64,000 nucleotides of DNA from Thiocystis violacea (GTDB lineage Bacteria > Pseudomonadota > Gammaproteobacteria > Chromatiales > Chromatiaceae). Both the position numbers and the translations under genes were made by a program. Within the stretch, counting starts at the first letter, position 1; each line of letters starts with the position of its first letter. Location of the stretch: contig NZ_NRRF01000008.1 in assembly GCF_016583565.1 (NCBI RefSeq), positions 1 through 64,000 on the forward strand, read 5' to 3'. This document shows, piece after piece, positions 36,805-45,413 of this stretch. Under the pieces are notes generated by a model. That model worked only from the letters and a program-made list of their open reading frames with translations. It ran no database searches and was not told the origin of the DNA.

Positions 36805-36931
36805 TTGGGGACAGGGCTGTCTAGCGGTGGCGGGCATCTGGGGTGGCGTCGTTTCCTTAATCTTCCACTTGCTTGGTTCGGAATCGCAAAGAACGGGGAG
36901 TAAGGATGCGCAAGGCGAGACCTGCCCCCAA
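36805..36931. mobile_element. Candidate small palindromic/REP-like element
   Basis: TTGGGGACAGGGCTGTC at 36805-36821 is matched on the opposite strand at 36915-36931 by TTGGGGGCAGGTCTCGC, 13 of 17 positions identical. The two ends face inwards around about 93 bases without coding sequence. The TTGGGGACAGG end motif is reminiscent of sequences flanking REP-associated transposase (RAYT) genes in gammaproteobacteria. This is a pattern match only, and no transposase remains. Confidence 0.45.
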
Positions 36932-36978
36932 TCTGCTGGATGGTGTTGCTCAGCAATCTGCTGGATGGTGTTGCTCAG
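36929..36978 (+). repeat. 25-base perfect tandem duplication
   Basis: A 25-base unit (starts CAATCTGCTGGATGG, ends TTGCTCAG) is present at 36929-36953 and exactly repeated at 36954-36978. It begins within the right end of the candidate element at 36805-36931. It reads as a recent tandem duplication in a decayed region. Confidence 0.85.
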
Positions 36979-37493
36979 TGAGCACGCTGCGCTTGAGCTG
37001 GCGCCTTCGCTCCTGCGAGTTTGGGAAGCCTGACTGGCGCTTACCTATCCATTCTCCAGCGACCCGCCTCGCTTATCTCAAACAAATCTCAAACTCCCTC
37101 TTCGGCCCCTCTTCGCGCGCTCTCGCGTCTTCGGTCCGGCTCGAGACCGACATGCACAGATTCCCGCGGTTGGTGTCCCCAACCAACAGACGCCAGACGG
37201 CGCTGCCGAGCGCGCAACGCCTGACCCAATGATCGCCGACCTTACCGCAAGGCACCCGTCGCGAACTTCGCCGCTGACCTCCGCCGGATCAACCCCAGGC
37301 AACCAACGACCGACACCCCCTCGCGGAAAGACACAGGTCCGCGCGCTCGACGGCTGCCCTCTCGCATGAAACCGGCCGGCGCAAGCCAAAGCCCGCCCCA
37401 ATGCCAATGATTGACCGACGCAGGTTGCTGCTATCCAGCCCTACGGCGGATAATGCGGCGGTCTTATCCCGAGAGCGAGATCACCAGCAACGC

Positions 37494-39122
37494 ATGACTT
37501 CCGAACGACTTCTACTGAGCGGCGACGACGCCGTCGCCCTCGCGGCACTTCACGCGGGCGTGAGACTCGGGACGGGATACCCGGGCACGCCTTCCACGGA
37601 AATCCTCGAAACCTTCGACCAGCTCGGCGGCCGGGCACAGTGGTCGCCCAACGAGAAGGTGGCCCTGGAGGTTGGCATGGGCACCGCCTTTGCCGGCGCC
37701 CGCACCCTGGTCACCATGAAGCACGTCGGGCTCAATGTCGCGGCCGACCCGCTGTTCACGGCGGCCTACACGGACATCGAGGGCGGACTCATCATCGTCT
37801 CGGCGGACGATCCCGGCATGGCATCCAGCCAGAACGAGCAGGACAACCGCCACTACGCGCAGGCCGCGGCCCTGCCGATGCTGGAGCCGATCGACTCCCA
37901 GCAGGCCTACGACTTCACCTGGCTGGGCTTCGAGATTTCGGAGCGCTGGAAGATCCCGGTGATCCTGCGCCTGACGACCCGCGTCTGCCACTCAAAGACG
38001 ATCGTGCACCCGCGGGGCGCGGCGGCAGAGACGCCAGAGCCTGCGTTTCAGCGCAACATCCCGTCCAGGGTCATGATCCCGGCCTATGCCAAGCCGGCCC
38101 ACCACCGTTTGCGCCAGAAGATCGCGGAGATCGCGGCCTGGAACGCGGCAGAGGGTCCGATCCGGCTCGACGAGGGCAGTCCGGCGCTGGGGATCGTCGC
38201 GACGGGTATCGCCGCCGTGCATGCCCGCGAGGCAGCACCCGAGGCGCGCCAGCTGACCATCGGACTGACCTATCCATTGCCCATGGAGCGCATCCGCGCC
38301 TTCGCCGAGGGCGTCGAGCGACTGGTGGTCATCGAGGAGGGCGACCCGGTGCTGCTCGACACCCTGCGTGCCGCCGGCCTCCCGGCCGAGGGCAAGCCCG
38401 AGATGTACCGCTTCGGCGAGCTGAACGTCGCTCGGGTGCGACGCATTCTCGCCGGCGACGTCAGCCCGGAGCCCGTCCCACCGAAGGGCAAGCCGCCGGA
38501 GCTTTGCCAAGGCTGCTCGCACCGCAGTGTCTTTCAGGTGCTCAAGGATCTCGACTGCATCGTGGCCGGCGACATCGGCTGCTACACACTTGGCGTGCTG
38601 CCGCCCTTCTCGGCGATGGACACCTGCGTCTGCATGGGCGCGAGCATCGGCGTCGGCCTGGGCATGCGTCACGTCCTGCCCGAAGACCAGGCGCGCCGCG
38701 TGGTCAGCGTCATTGGCGATTCCACCTTCGTCCACTCGGGGATCACCGGCCTCGCCGAGATGGTCTACAACCCGCCCGCGACCGGGCATCTGGTGCTGAT
38801 CCTGGACAACGGCACCACGGCCATGACCGGACAGCAGGAGCATCCGGGCACCGGACGGCTGCTCGACCACTCGCCGACGGGCAAGATCAGCTTCGAGGCA
38901 CTCGCCGAGGCCATGGGGGTCCAGAACGTCCATGTGGTGAGCGCGCAAGACAAGGAGCAGTCCCTTCAGGACTTGATCGCAGGCCTCCTCGCCAAACCTG
39001 AAACCTCGCTGGTGGTGACCCGGCAGCCGTGCGTGCTGGCGGCGCCCAAGATTCGTTTCTACGAAAAAGCGGCCGCGGAGCAGGCGTCTGAAACGCACTG
39101 CCCGGCGGAAACGGCGGACTGA
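37494..39122 (+). CDS. iorA: Indolepyruvate:ferredoxin oxidoreductase alpha subunit (no ferredoxin domain)
   Basis: The 542-residue protein oxidatively decarboxylates arylpyruvates to aryl-acetyl-CoA, or runs in reverse. Motifs: YPGTPSTEIL near residue 28, NEKVALEVGMG near 50, the TPP domain with CQGCSHRSVF near 340, GDIGCYTLG, and GDSTFVHSGITGL then DNGTTAMTG. IorA normally ends with two [4Fe-4S] ferredoxin motifs. Here it stops shortly after VVTRQPCVLAAP, with no CxxCxxCxxxCP. Electrons must therefore pass through a separate ferredoxin. The start at 37494 is chosen because it begins the conserved sequence; no strong RBS is seen. Confidence 0.93.
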   Translation: MTSERLLLSGDDAVALAALHAGVRLGTGYPGTPSTEILETFDQLGGRAQWSPNEKVALEVGMGTAFAGARTLVTMKHVGLNVAADPLFTAAYTDIEGGLIIVSADDPGMASSQNEQDNRHYAQAAALPMLEPIDSQQAYDFTWLGFEISERWKIPVILRLTTRVCHSKTIVHPRGAAAETPEPAFQRNIPSRVMIPAYAKPAHHRLRQKIAEIAAWNAAEGPIRLDEGSPALGIVATGIAAVHAREAAPEARQLTIGLTYPLPMERIRAFAEGVERLVVIEEGDPVLLDTLRAAGLPAEGKPEMYRFGELNVARVRRILAGDVSPEPVPPKGKPPELCQGCSHRSVFQVLKDLDCIVAGDIGCYTLGVLPPFSAMDTCVCMGASIGVGLGMRHVLPEDQARRVVSVIGDSTFVHSGITGLAEMVYNPPATGHLVLILDNGTTAMTGQQEHPGTGRLLDHSPTGKISFEALAEAMGVQNVHVVSAQDKEQSLQDLIAGLLAKPETSLVVTRQPCVLAAPKIRFYEKAAAEQASETHCPAETAD

Positions 39123-39135
39123 CAGAGCTGAACGC

Positions 39136-39633
39136 ATGACCAAGGTGAAAAACGTAGTGATTGCCGGACTCGGCGGTCAGGGTGTCCTCAAGGCATCCGA
39201 TATCCTGGCCGATGCGGCCTTCCGCGCCGGGTTCGACGTCAAGAAGAGTGAGCTGCACGGCATGAGCCAGCGGGGCGGATCGGTCAGCAGCGACGTGCGC
39301 TTCGGCGACCGGGTGCTGAGCCCGATGGTACCGCCGGGTGAGGCGGACGTGCTGCTGGTGCTGGAAGAGACCCAGATCGAGATCAACCGACCGACCCTGA
39401 AGCCGGGCGGCGTGCTGATCGGGCCGGATGTCCTGAACGCCGCGGCCCTCAAGAACAAGAAGAGCCTCAATGTCGCGCTTCTGGGGGCGGTTTCGACGGT
39501 CCTGGACATCCCCGAGGAGCAGTGGCTCGCGGCCATGTACGCCAACCTCGCTGAAAAGCTCCACACCATCAACGAACAGGCATTCGCGCTCGGACGCTCC
39601 GCCGCGATCGAGCGCAAGGCTGCCGACCAGTAG
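39136..39633 (+). CDS. iorB: Indolepyruvate oxidoreductase beta subunit
   Basis: The 165-residue gamma-domain protein has the signature VVIAGLGGQGVLKASDILAD, the SELHGMSQRGGSVSSDVRFG segment and VALLGAVS near residue 115. It pairs with IorA to form the arylpyruvate oxidoreductase. It begins 13 bases after iorA and ends 14 bases before the first paaK, showing a tight operon. The length is slightly below the roughly 190 residues often seen, with the C-terminal tail short. Confidence 0.94.
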   Translation: MTKVKNVVIAGLGGQGVLKASDILADAAFRAGFDVKKSELHGMSQRGGSVSSDVRFGDRVLSPMVPPGEADVLLVLEETQIEINRPTLKPGGVLIGPDVLNAAALKNKKSLNVALLGAVSTVLDIPEEQWLAAMYANLAEKLHTINEQAFALGRSAAIERKAADQ

Positions 39634-39647
39634 AACGAGGACATCCC

Positions 39648-40982
39648 ATGCTGACTGAGCTCTGGAACGACGCCGAGGGCGGGTTCCACCCCGCCAGCGC
39701 ACCCGACTTTCTCCCCGGGCGTGCACTCCAAGAGGTCCAGCTGAGGCGGTTGCGGGCGGTCGTGGCGCGCGCCTATCAGAATGTGGAGCTGTTCCGCGAC
39801 CGCATGGAGGAGCGCGGTCTGACGCCGGACTCGATCCAGTCGCTTGAGGACATCCAGCAGCTGCCGTTCACGGTGAAGACGGATCTGCGCGACACCTACC
39901 CCTTTGGCCTCTTCGCCAGTCCGATGGCAGACGTCGTGCGGCTGCACGCCTCCTCCGGCACCACGGGCAAGCCGATCGTGGTCGCCTACACACGCGAGGA
40001 CGTGGACGTCTGGGCCGAGGTCATGGCGCGGACGCTGGCCTCCTGCGGACTCCACCGCGGCGACATCCTGCAGAACGCCTTCGGCTATGGGCTCTTCACC
40101 GGCGGGCTTGGCGCACACTATGGCGGCGAGACGCTCGGGGCGACGGTCATCCCGATCTCCGGCGGCAACACCGACCGACAGATCATGCTCATCCGGGACT
40201 TCAGCGTCACCGCGCTCTGCTGCACCCCGAGCTACTTCACCCACATGATCGAGCGCGCGCGCGAGTTGGACGTCGACCTGCGCAACCTGCCCCTGCGTGT
40301 CGGCATCTTCGGCGCTGAACCCTGGACCGACGGGATGCGCCGGCACATCGAGGCCGAGGCCGGCATCAAGGCCTACGACATCTATGGGCTGTCCGAGATC
40401 ATCGGCCCCGGCGTCGCCAGCGAGTGCTCGACCCAAGAGGGCCTGCACATCTTCGAGGACCATTTCTATCCCGAGATCATCGACCCGGAGACGGGCGAGG
40501 CCCTGCCGGACGGGCAGGAGGGCGAACTGGTGCTGACGACGCTGAGCAAGAAGGCGATGCCCATGATCCGCTACCGGACCCGCGACATCACCTCGCTCAT
40601 CACCGAGCCCTGCGCCTGCGGACGCACACTGCGACGCATGCGACGCATCGGCCGACGCTCGGACGACATGTTCATCATCCGCGGCGTCAACGTCTTTCCA
40701 TCCCAGGTGGAGGCGGCGCTGCTGCAGGTCGAAGGGACCCTGCCGCACTATCAGATCATCCTCACGCGCGATCAGGGCCTGGACCGCATGGCGGTCGAGG
40801 TCGAGGTCACACCCGAGGTCTTCAGCGACAAGATCAAGGCGCTGGAGGAGGTCCGCGCGCGGCTCGCGCAGGCGATCGAGCATATCCTTGGCATTCGGGT
40901 GGAGCTGCGACTCGTCGAGCCGCGCAGCATCGCGCGCAGCGAGGGCAAGGCGAAGCGAGTGATCGATCGGCGGAATGACTGA
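39648..40982 (+). CDS. paaK: Phenylacetate-CoA ligase (first copy)
   Basis: The 444-residue AMP-forming ligase has HASSGTTGKPIVVAYTR near residue 105, FGYGLFTGGLGAHYG near 145, YDIYGLSEIIGPGVASEC near 245, YRTRDITSLI and a C-terminal lid with RIGRRSDDMFIIRGVNVFP. It activates phenylacetate or other arylacetates with CoA. Downstream of iorAB this fits conversion of arylacetates to arylacetyl-CoA for reductive carboxylation to arylpyruvate. The ATG lies 14 bases from the iorB stop. Confidence 0.93.
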   Translation: MLTELWNDAEGGFHPASAPDFLPGRALQEVQLRRLRAVVARAYQNVELFRDRMEERGLTPDSIQSLEDIQQLPFTVKTDLRDTYPFGLFASPMADVVRLHASSGTTGKPIVVAYTREDVDVWAEVMARTLASCGLHRGDILQNAFGYGLFTGGLGAHYGGETLGATVIPISGGNTDRQIMLIRDFSVTALCCTPSYFTHMIERARELDVDLRNLPLRVGIFGAEPWTDGMRRHIEAEAGIKAYDIYGLSEIIGPGVASECSTQEGLHIFEDHFYPEIIDPETGEALPDGQEGELVLTTLSKKAMPMIRYRTRDITSLITEPCACGRTLRRMRRIGRRSDDMFIIRGVNVFPSQVEAALLQVEGTLPHYQIILTRDQGLDRMAVEVEVTPEVFSDKIKALEEVRARLAQAIEHILGIRVELRLVEPRSIARSEGKAKRVIDRRND

Positions 40983-40983
40983 G

Positions 40984-41025
40984 GGCAGTTGGCAGTTGGC
41001 AGTTGGCAGTTGGCAGTTGGCAGCT
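40984..41025 (+). repeat. Heptanucleotide tandem repeat (GGCAGTT)n
   Basis: Five perfect GGCAGTT units (40984-41018) plus one changed unit (GGCAGCT) follow the paaK stop by one base. Such short tandemly repeated heptamers are common in cyanobacterial and other intergenic DNA and change copy number by slippage. Here the array lies in the 143-base spacer before the ACT gene. Confidence 0.9.
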
Positions 41026-41125
41026 GCCGACCTCGGCAGCCGCTTGGGGATTCCTGGCGTGGGTTGAACGCCTGCGCTCCTTGCGCCTCTGTGATTCGAA
41101 TGCTCTTTTACGAGGACTCTAGACT

Positions 41126-41563
41126 ATGAAACTGCAGCAGCTCTCTCTGTTCCTCGAAAACCGGCCGGGACGCTTGGGCGCGCCCCTGGAGGCGATCGCG
41201 GCGGAGGGCATCAATATTCTGACCCTGTCACTGGCCGATACCGCCCAGTTCGGAATTCTGCGGCTCATCGTCCGCGAGTGGGACAAGGCCAAGCAGGTCC
41301 TCGAGGATGCCGGCTGGGTGGTGAACCTCACCGAGGTGGTCGCCGTCGATCTGCTCGACCGACCCGGCGGCCTGGCCGAGGCGCTCAAGATCCTGGAGGC
41401 CGCCAATCTCAACATCGAGTACATGTACGCCTTCTCGTTGCGCCGTGGCGACAAGGCGATCCTCATCTTCCGCTTCGAGGATCCGGATCGCGCCATTCAG
41501 GTTCTGCTCGACAACGGCCTGCACGTGGTCGATGGCGACGAGCTGATGAGCTTCGTGCCCTAG
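41126..41563 (+). CDS. Tandem ACT-domain protein
   Basis: The 145-residue protein is two ACT domains: LQQLSLFLENRPGRLGAPLE (about 1-70) and VVAVDLLDRPGGLAEALKIL (about 72-140). It probably binds aromatic amino acids and is conserved next to iorA and paaK genes. It begins 143 bases after the first paaK, behind the heptamer repeat, and ends 16 bases before the second paaK. It may regulate the ligases or the oxidoreductase. Confidence 0.93.
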   Translation: MKLQQLSLFLENRPGRLGAPLEAIAAEGINILTLSLADTAQFGILRLIVREWDKAKQVLEDAGWVVNLTEVVAVDLLDRPGGLAEALKILEAANLNIEYMYAFSLRRGDKAILIFRFEDPDRAIQVLLDNGLHVVDGDELMSFVP

Positions 41564-41579
41564 ACAGGAATCCCAGGGC

Positions 41580-42932
41580 ATGTCGGCATTCATCGGAAAC
41601 CTCGAGCGGCCGGACCAATACCCCATCTGGGACGAGCCGGCGGAAACCCTCCCGCGCGCTGAGCTGGAAAGGCTCCAGCTGGAACGCCTGCGCGACCTGG
41701 TCGTGCGCATCTCGCGCGTGCCGTTCTATCGCGACCAGCTCAACCACCGGGACATCGGACCGCAGAACATTCGCTCGCTCGCGGACGTCCGCAAGCTGCC
41801 GTTCACGACCAAGGCCGACATGCGCCGCCAGCATCCGCTCGGACTGCTGGCCGTCCCGCGCAAGTCCCTGGCACGCATCCACGGCTCATCCGGGACCACC
41901 GGCAAACCCACCTTCGTCGCCTATACGGCCAAGGATCTCGAAACTTGGTCCACGCTCTGCGCCCGTTTCCTGGTGGCCGGCGGCGTGAAGCCAGAGCACA
42001 CCGCTCAGGTCGCCTTCGGCTATGGCCTCTTCACCGGCGGCTTCGGCCTGCACTATGGCCTGGAGCGCGTGGGCACGACCGTCATTCCGGCCGCCGCGGG
42101 CAACACCCGACGCCAGATCGAGATCATGCGCGACCTCGCCCCAGAGGTGCTGATCTGCACCCCAAGCTACGCGCTGACCATCGCCGACGGCGCACGTGAG
42201 CTGGGTATCGACCCACGCGCCCTGCCCATCCGCATCGGCCACTTCGGCGGCGAGCCCTGGACCGAGGACATGCGCCGCGAGATCGAGGACGCGCTGGATA
42301 TCGCCGCCTTCAACAACTACGGGCTGTCCGAGGTCATCGGCCCCGGCGTGAGCGGGGAGTGCCCGGCGCGCGCCGGGATGCATATCCAGGAGGACCATTT
42401 CCTGGTCGAGTGCCTGGACCCAGAGAGCCTCGAGCCGGTGCCGGAGGGCGAGCCAGGGGAGCTGGTCATCACCACGCTGACCCGCGAGGCAATGCCCATG
42501 GTGCGCTACCGTACCCGCGACATCGCCCGGCTCTACCGCGAACCCTGCGCCTGCGGTCGCACCACCATGCGCATGAGCCGCGTCACCGGGCGAACGGACG
42601 ACATGCTGATCATCCGCGGCGTGAACGTCTTCCCGTCGCAGATCGAGGAGGCACTCCTGCGCGTCGAGGGCACCACGCCGCACTATCTGATCGAGGTGAG
42701 CCGCCCGGCGACGCTGGACGAGGTCCACGTCAAGGTCGAGATCCACCCCGAGATCTTCTCCGACCGCATGGACCGCATGCAGACGCTGTGCGAGCGCATC
42801 AGCCGCGAGATCCAGGCCGTCGCCGGCATTCGCGCCCATGTCGACCTGGTGGAGCCGCGCAGCATCGAGCGCTTCGTCGGCAAGGCCAAACGGGTTCTGG
42901 ACAAACGCGGAGTGTCCGAACAGGAATCCTGA
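41580..42932 (+). CDS. Phenylacetate-CoA ligase (second copy)
   Basis: The 450-residue protein is a paralogue of the ligase at 39648, with ARIHGSSGTTGKPTFVAYTA, FGYGLFTGGFGLHYG, NNYGLSEVIGPGVSGEC, MPMVRYRTRDIARLY and the lid RVTGRTDDMLIIRGVNVFP. It has the same predicted reaction but probably a different arylacetate preference. It ends the ior-paaK unit. The start follows the ACT stop by 16 bases. Confidence 0.92.
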   Translation: MSAFIGNLERPDQYPIWDEPAETLPRAELERLQLERLRDLVVRISRVPFYRDQLNHRDIGPQNIRSLADVRKLPFTTKADMRRQHPLGLLAVPRKSLARIHGSSGTTGKPTFVAYTAKDLETWSTLCARFLVAGGVKPEHTAQVAFGYGLFTGGFGLHYGLERVGTTVIPAAAGNTRRQIEIMRDLAPEVLICTPSYALTIADGARELGIDPRALPIRIGHFGGEPWTEDMRREIEDALDIAAFNNYGLSEVIGPGVSGECPARAGMHIQEDHFLVECLDPESLEPVPEGEPGELVITTLTREAMPMVRYRTRDIARLYREPCACGRTTMRMSRVTGRTDDMLIIRGVNVFPSQIEEALLRVEGTTPHYLIEVSRPATLDEVHVKVEIHPEIFSDRMDRMQTLCERISREIQAVAGIRAHVDLVEPRSIERFVGKAKRVLDKRGVSEQES

Positions 42933-43020
42933 GCCGATACCTGGGTCCAAAGCCATCAATCGCCTCACGCATGGCGATCCCTTCCCACTGAACCTTTGAC
43001 CAACTACTAAGGAAACAAGA

Positions 43021-43815
43021 ATGAGAAATCGCCTGCCTGGCTCCAAGCTCAGCCTCAGCCTGGGGCTGACCGCCGCCCTGATCGTCGCGTCGAGCCTTAC
43101 GGCCGCTCTCGCCAGCGACGACGGGCTTTACATCGAGACCATCAATCGCAGCAAGGGCTTGACGGGCGAGACACCGCGCGAGGACATCAGTAAGACCTAT
43201 GTCGCCCACGACAAGATGAAGGTCGTGAGTTCGGACCCCCAGGGGTCGGACATGATCCTCGACCCGGCCACCGGGACCATGACCTTCCTCAATGACGCGG
43301 CCAAGGAGTACTACCAGATCAATGCGAAGAGCATGATGGAAGGGATGTCGCAACCGGGCATGGATCAGATGCGCGCCATGCTGGAACAGAACAAAGTCAG
43401 CGTCGAGAAGACCGACGAGACGCAGAAGATCAATGACTGGAACTGCCGGAAGTACCTGGTTCACAAGACCGGCATGATGGAGATCGAGCAGGAGATCTGG
43501 GCCACCGAGGACGTCGACATCGACCTGCAGCGCTACACGGATCTCATGAGCATGTCCGGCCCGGCCGGCCTCTTGGGCGATTCTCCCGCGGCCAAGGCGC
43601 AGCGCGAGGAAATGGACAAGGTCAAGGGCTACCCCATCTTGACCAAGGCCAAGATGCAGATGATGGGCGCGAACATGGAGACCGAGAGCGAGGTGAAGGT
43701 CATCCGCAAAGAGCCCATGGCGGCGGATTTCTTCGAGATTCCCGAGGGATACGCACAGAAGGAAATGGGCATGCCTGGCGGGGCGGGCGAACATCCGCCA
43801 GCACCGGGCCACTGA
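43021..43815 (+). CDS. Secreted hypothetical protein (DUF4412-like)
   Basis: The 264-residue protein has a signal peptide: a charged start MRNRLPGSK, a hydrophobic stretch (LSLGLTAALIVASSLTAALA) and a likely cleavage near residue 32. The rest is soluble, Met-rich and resembles DUF4412 lipoprotein-like families (KTYVAHDKMKVVS, MILDPATGTMTFLNDAAKEY, RKYLVHK). A Pro/His-rich end (GEHPPAPGH) is possibly metal-binding. The ATG follows AAGGA. It is convergent with the ligase gene at 45347 and ends in a hairpin at 43835-43867. Confidence 0.8.
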   Translation: MRNRLPGSKLSLSLGLTAALIVASSLTAALASDDGLYIETINRSKGLTGETPREDISKTYVAHDKMKVVSSDPQGSDMILDPATGTMTFLNDAAKEYYQINAKSMMEGMSQPGMDQMRAMLEQNKVSVEKTDETQKINDWNCRKYLVHKTGMMEIEQEIWATEDVDIDLQRYTDLMSMSGPAGLLGDSPAAKAQREEMDKVKGYPILTKAKMQMMGANMETESEVKVIRKEPMAADFFEIPEGYAQKEMGMPGGAGEHPPAPGH

Positions 43816-43834
43816 GTCCGATAGGACCCTCGGA

Positions 43835-43867
43835 GATCGGCGATTGCTGAACAAGGCATCGCCGATC
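43835..43867. terminator. Hairpin between convergent genes
   Basis: GATCGGCGAT (43835-43844) and ATCGCCGATC (43858-43867) form a perfect 10-bp stem around a 13-nt loop. It follows the secreted hypothetical gene and faces the minus-strand ligase gene. No T-run follows on either strand, so it is a weak intrinsic terminator. Confidence 0.55.
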
Positions 43868-43955
43868 CCGCACGCCGACTAGCCTCGCTTTCACGCAATG
43901 AGCATCCAGACCACGCTGCCCGCGGGCATCCGCCGCCTCAGCCTGGGCTCGCCCG

Positions 43956-45347
43956 CTAGGGGCCGCTGAGCACCAGCTCCGCCCGGATCCGCTGGCGATC
44001 ATGCTTACCAGAATCGAGCAGCGGCAGCTCGCGCAAACGTCGAAAGACCCGCGGACGCTCCGCGCTCTGCAAGTGACGCCGGCACCACTGTTCCAGGCCC
44101 GACGCGTCGATCTCCCCGCTGAAGACGGCCGCCAGTCGATGGCCCCAGACGTCGTCGTCGAGACCGAGGACGACGCAGTCACGCACTCCAGGCACCCCCG
44201 TAAGCAACTGCTCGACGCGCCGCAGCGAGACATTGATCCCGCCCACCACTAAGACGTCGTCGGCGCGACCCAGGATGCGTAGCTGCCCATCCGCGGACAC
44301 GCAGGCGATGTCTGGCGTCTCGAAGCATCCGCGTTGAAGACCCAAACCTGGACGACGCGCGGGATTCGCATAGCCGGCCATCAGCGTTCGACCCTTAACC
44401 TTCAAGCGCATGGAGGCGCCAGTCTCGCACGGCCGCGCGTCGACCTCGACGCCCTCGAGCAGGCGCCCAGCGAGGGCGGTATCCATCCCCTGCCCCGTCA
44501 GCGTCGTCGTGGTCGCGATCTGCGAGGCCGTCTCCGTCATCCCATAGGTGAGGTGCAGCGGCCAACCGCGCTCGACGGCGCGCCGCGCCAGCGTCTCGCT
44601 GAGCGCCTGTCCACCGACCAGCAGCACCCGCAACCGTGGCGGCGGGGAGACGCCAAGCTCCAGTAATCGGGCGAGCATCGGTGGAACCAGCGAGACATGG
44701 GTCACCGGCGAGTCGCAGAGCCCTCGACCCACGGCCTGCGCATCGAATCCGTCATACAGCCGCACCGCCGCTCCGGCCAGTGCGCACCGGTATCCGATCG
44801 AGACGCCGCCGATGTGACTTTGCCGCAAACAGGCGAGCCACAGATCCCCCGCCCCCAGCCCGAGTCTGGCATTCGTCGCTTGGGCAGAGGCCAGGAGGTT
44901 GTCCGCGGTCAGCATCACCACCTTCGGCGTGCCAGTGCTTCCGCTCGTCTTGATCAAGAGACTGATTCTCGCGTCGCCGCACCGCGCCGCGCTCTGGGGG
45001 ACGTCGCTGATGCCCCGCAAATGCCCAGACTCCGGGAGCCATCGCCACTCCGCGCCAGTCAGGCGCGCAAGCTCCTCGACCTCCATGCGGGCGAGGTCCG
45101 CCCGAAACGGAAAGAGGATCGCGCCGAAACGCGCAAGACTGTGCTGCATGAGGAGCAGTTCCAACGCCGGCGCATCCGGCACCATGACGACCTGGCCCGG
45201 TAAGAGACCAAGAGCGCCAAGCACGAATACCCGATCTTGGACGCGCGCCTTGAGTGTGCGGTAGTCGAGCCGTCTCCCCTGGTAGAGGACAGCGTTGTTA
45301 GGACCGTCGCACCAAGGGGCGTCGGCGAACGCAGGACTGACGATCAT
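43956..45347 (-). CDS. AMP-binding acyl-CoA ligase, MenE-like
   Basis: The 463-residue ANL enzyme has the P-loop LIKTSGSTGTPKVVM near residue 137, HLTYGMTETASQIATTTTL near 275, and the C-terminal LGRADDVLVVGGINVS and LPLLDSGKHDRQRI (Lys in the last motif). The small size and overall architecture are nearest to O-succinylbenzoate-CoA ligase (MenE), which belongs to menaquinone synthesis; substrate identity is inferred. Menaquinone is known in some purple sulfur bacteria. GTG 45383 upstream lies inside a hairpin, so ATG 45347 is preferred. It follows bchJ in the same direction. Confidence 0.75.
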   Translation of the reverse strand: MIVSPAFADAPWCDGPNNAVLYQGRRLDYRTLKARVQDRVFVLGALGLLPGQVVMVPDAPALELLLMQHSLARFGAILFPFRADLARMEVEELARLTGAEWRWLPESGHLRGISDVPQSAARCGDARISLLIKTSGSTGTPKVVMLTADNLLASAQATNARLGLGAGDLWLACLRQSHIGGVSIGYRCALAGAAVRLYDGFDAQAVGRGLCDSPVTHVSLVPPMLARLLELGVSPPPRLRVLLVGGQALSETLARRAVERGWPLHLTYGMTETASQIATTTTLTGQGMDTALAGRLLEGVEVDARPCETGASMRLKVKGRTLMAGYANPARRPGLGLQRGCFETPDIACVSADGQLRILGRADDVLVVGGINVSLRRVEQLLTGVPGVRDCVVLGLDDDVWGHRLAAVFSGEIDASGLEQWCRRHLQSAERPRVFRRLRELPLLDSGKHDRQRIRAELVLSGP

Positions 45348-45373
45348 GAGACGGCGACAAAGGCGGCGTAGGC

Positions 45374-45403
45374 TTCCCGTCACGACCTCAGCCGTGACGG
45401 GAA
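45374..45403. terminator. Inverted repeat after bchJ
   Basis: TTCCCGTCACG - N8 - CGTGACGGGAA is a perfect 11-bp stem, immediately downstream of the bchJ stop (45414) on the minus strand. It probably ends or attenuates the hemN-bchJ transcript. It also overlaps the region upstream of the ligase gene start. Confidence 0.65.
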
Positions 45404-45413
45404 ACCCGCTGAC

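Larger units (their letters stand above)
36535..37493. other. Gene-poor interval with repeats and possible mobile-element debris
   Basis: This 959-base stretch between the DUF29 gene and iorA holds no ORF that I can support as a gene. It has a candidate terminal-inverted-repeat element (36805-36931), a 25-base tandem duplication (36929-36978) and a small hairpin at 37168-37184 (GGTTGG-TGTCC-CCAACC). Base composition falls in parts. The iorA promoter is probably in its right end. Confidence 0.6.

Noticed and set aside
36616-36903. 95-codon ORF and overlapping 63-codon ORF in the decayed tract
   Set aside because: Arg/Ser-rich sequence without motifs, next to inverted-repeat debris; not supported as genes.
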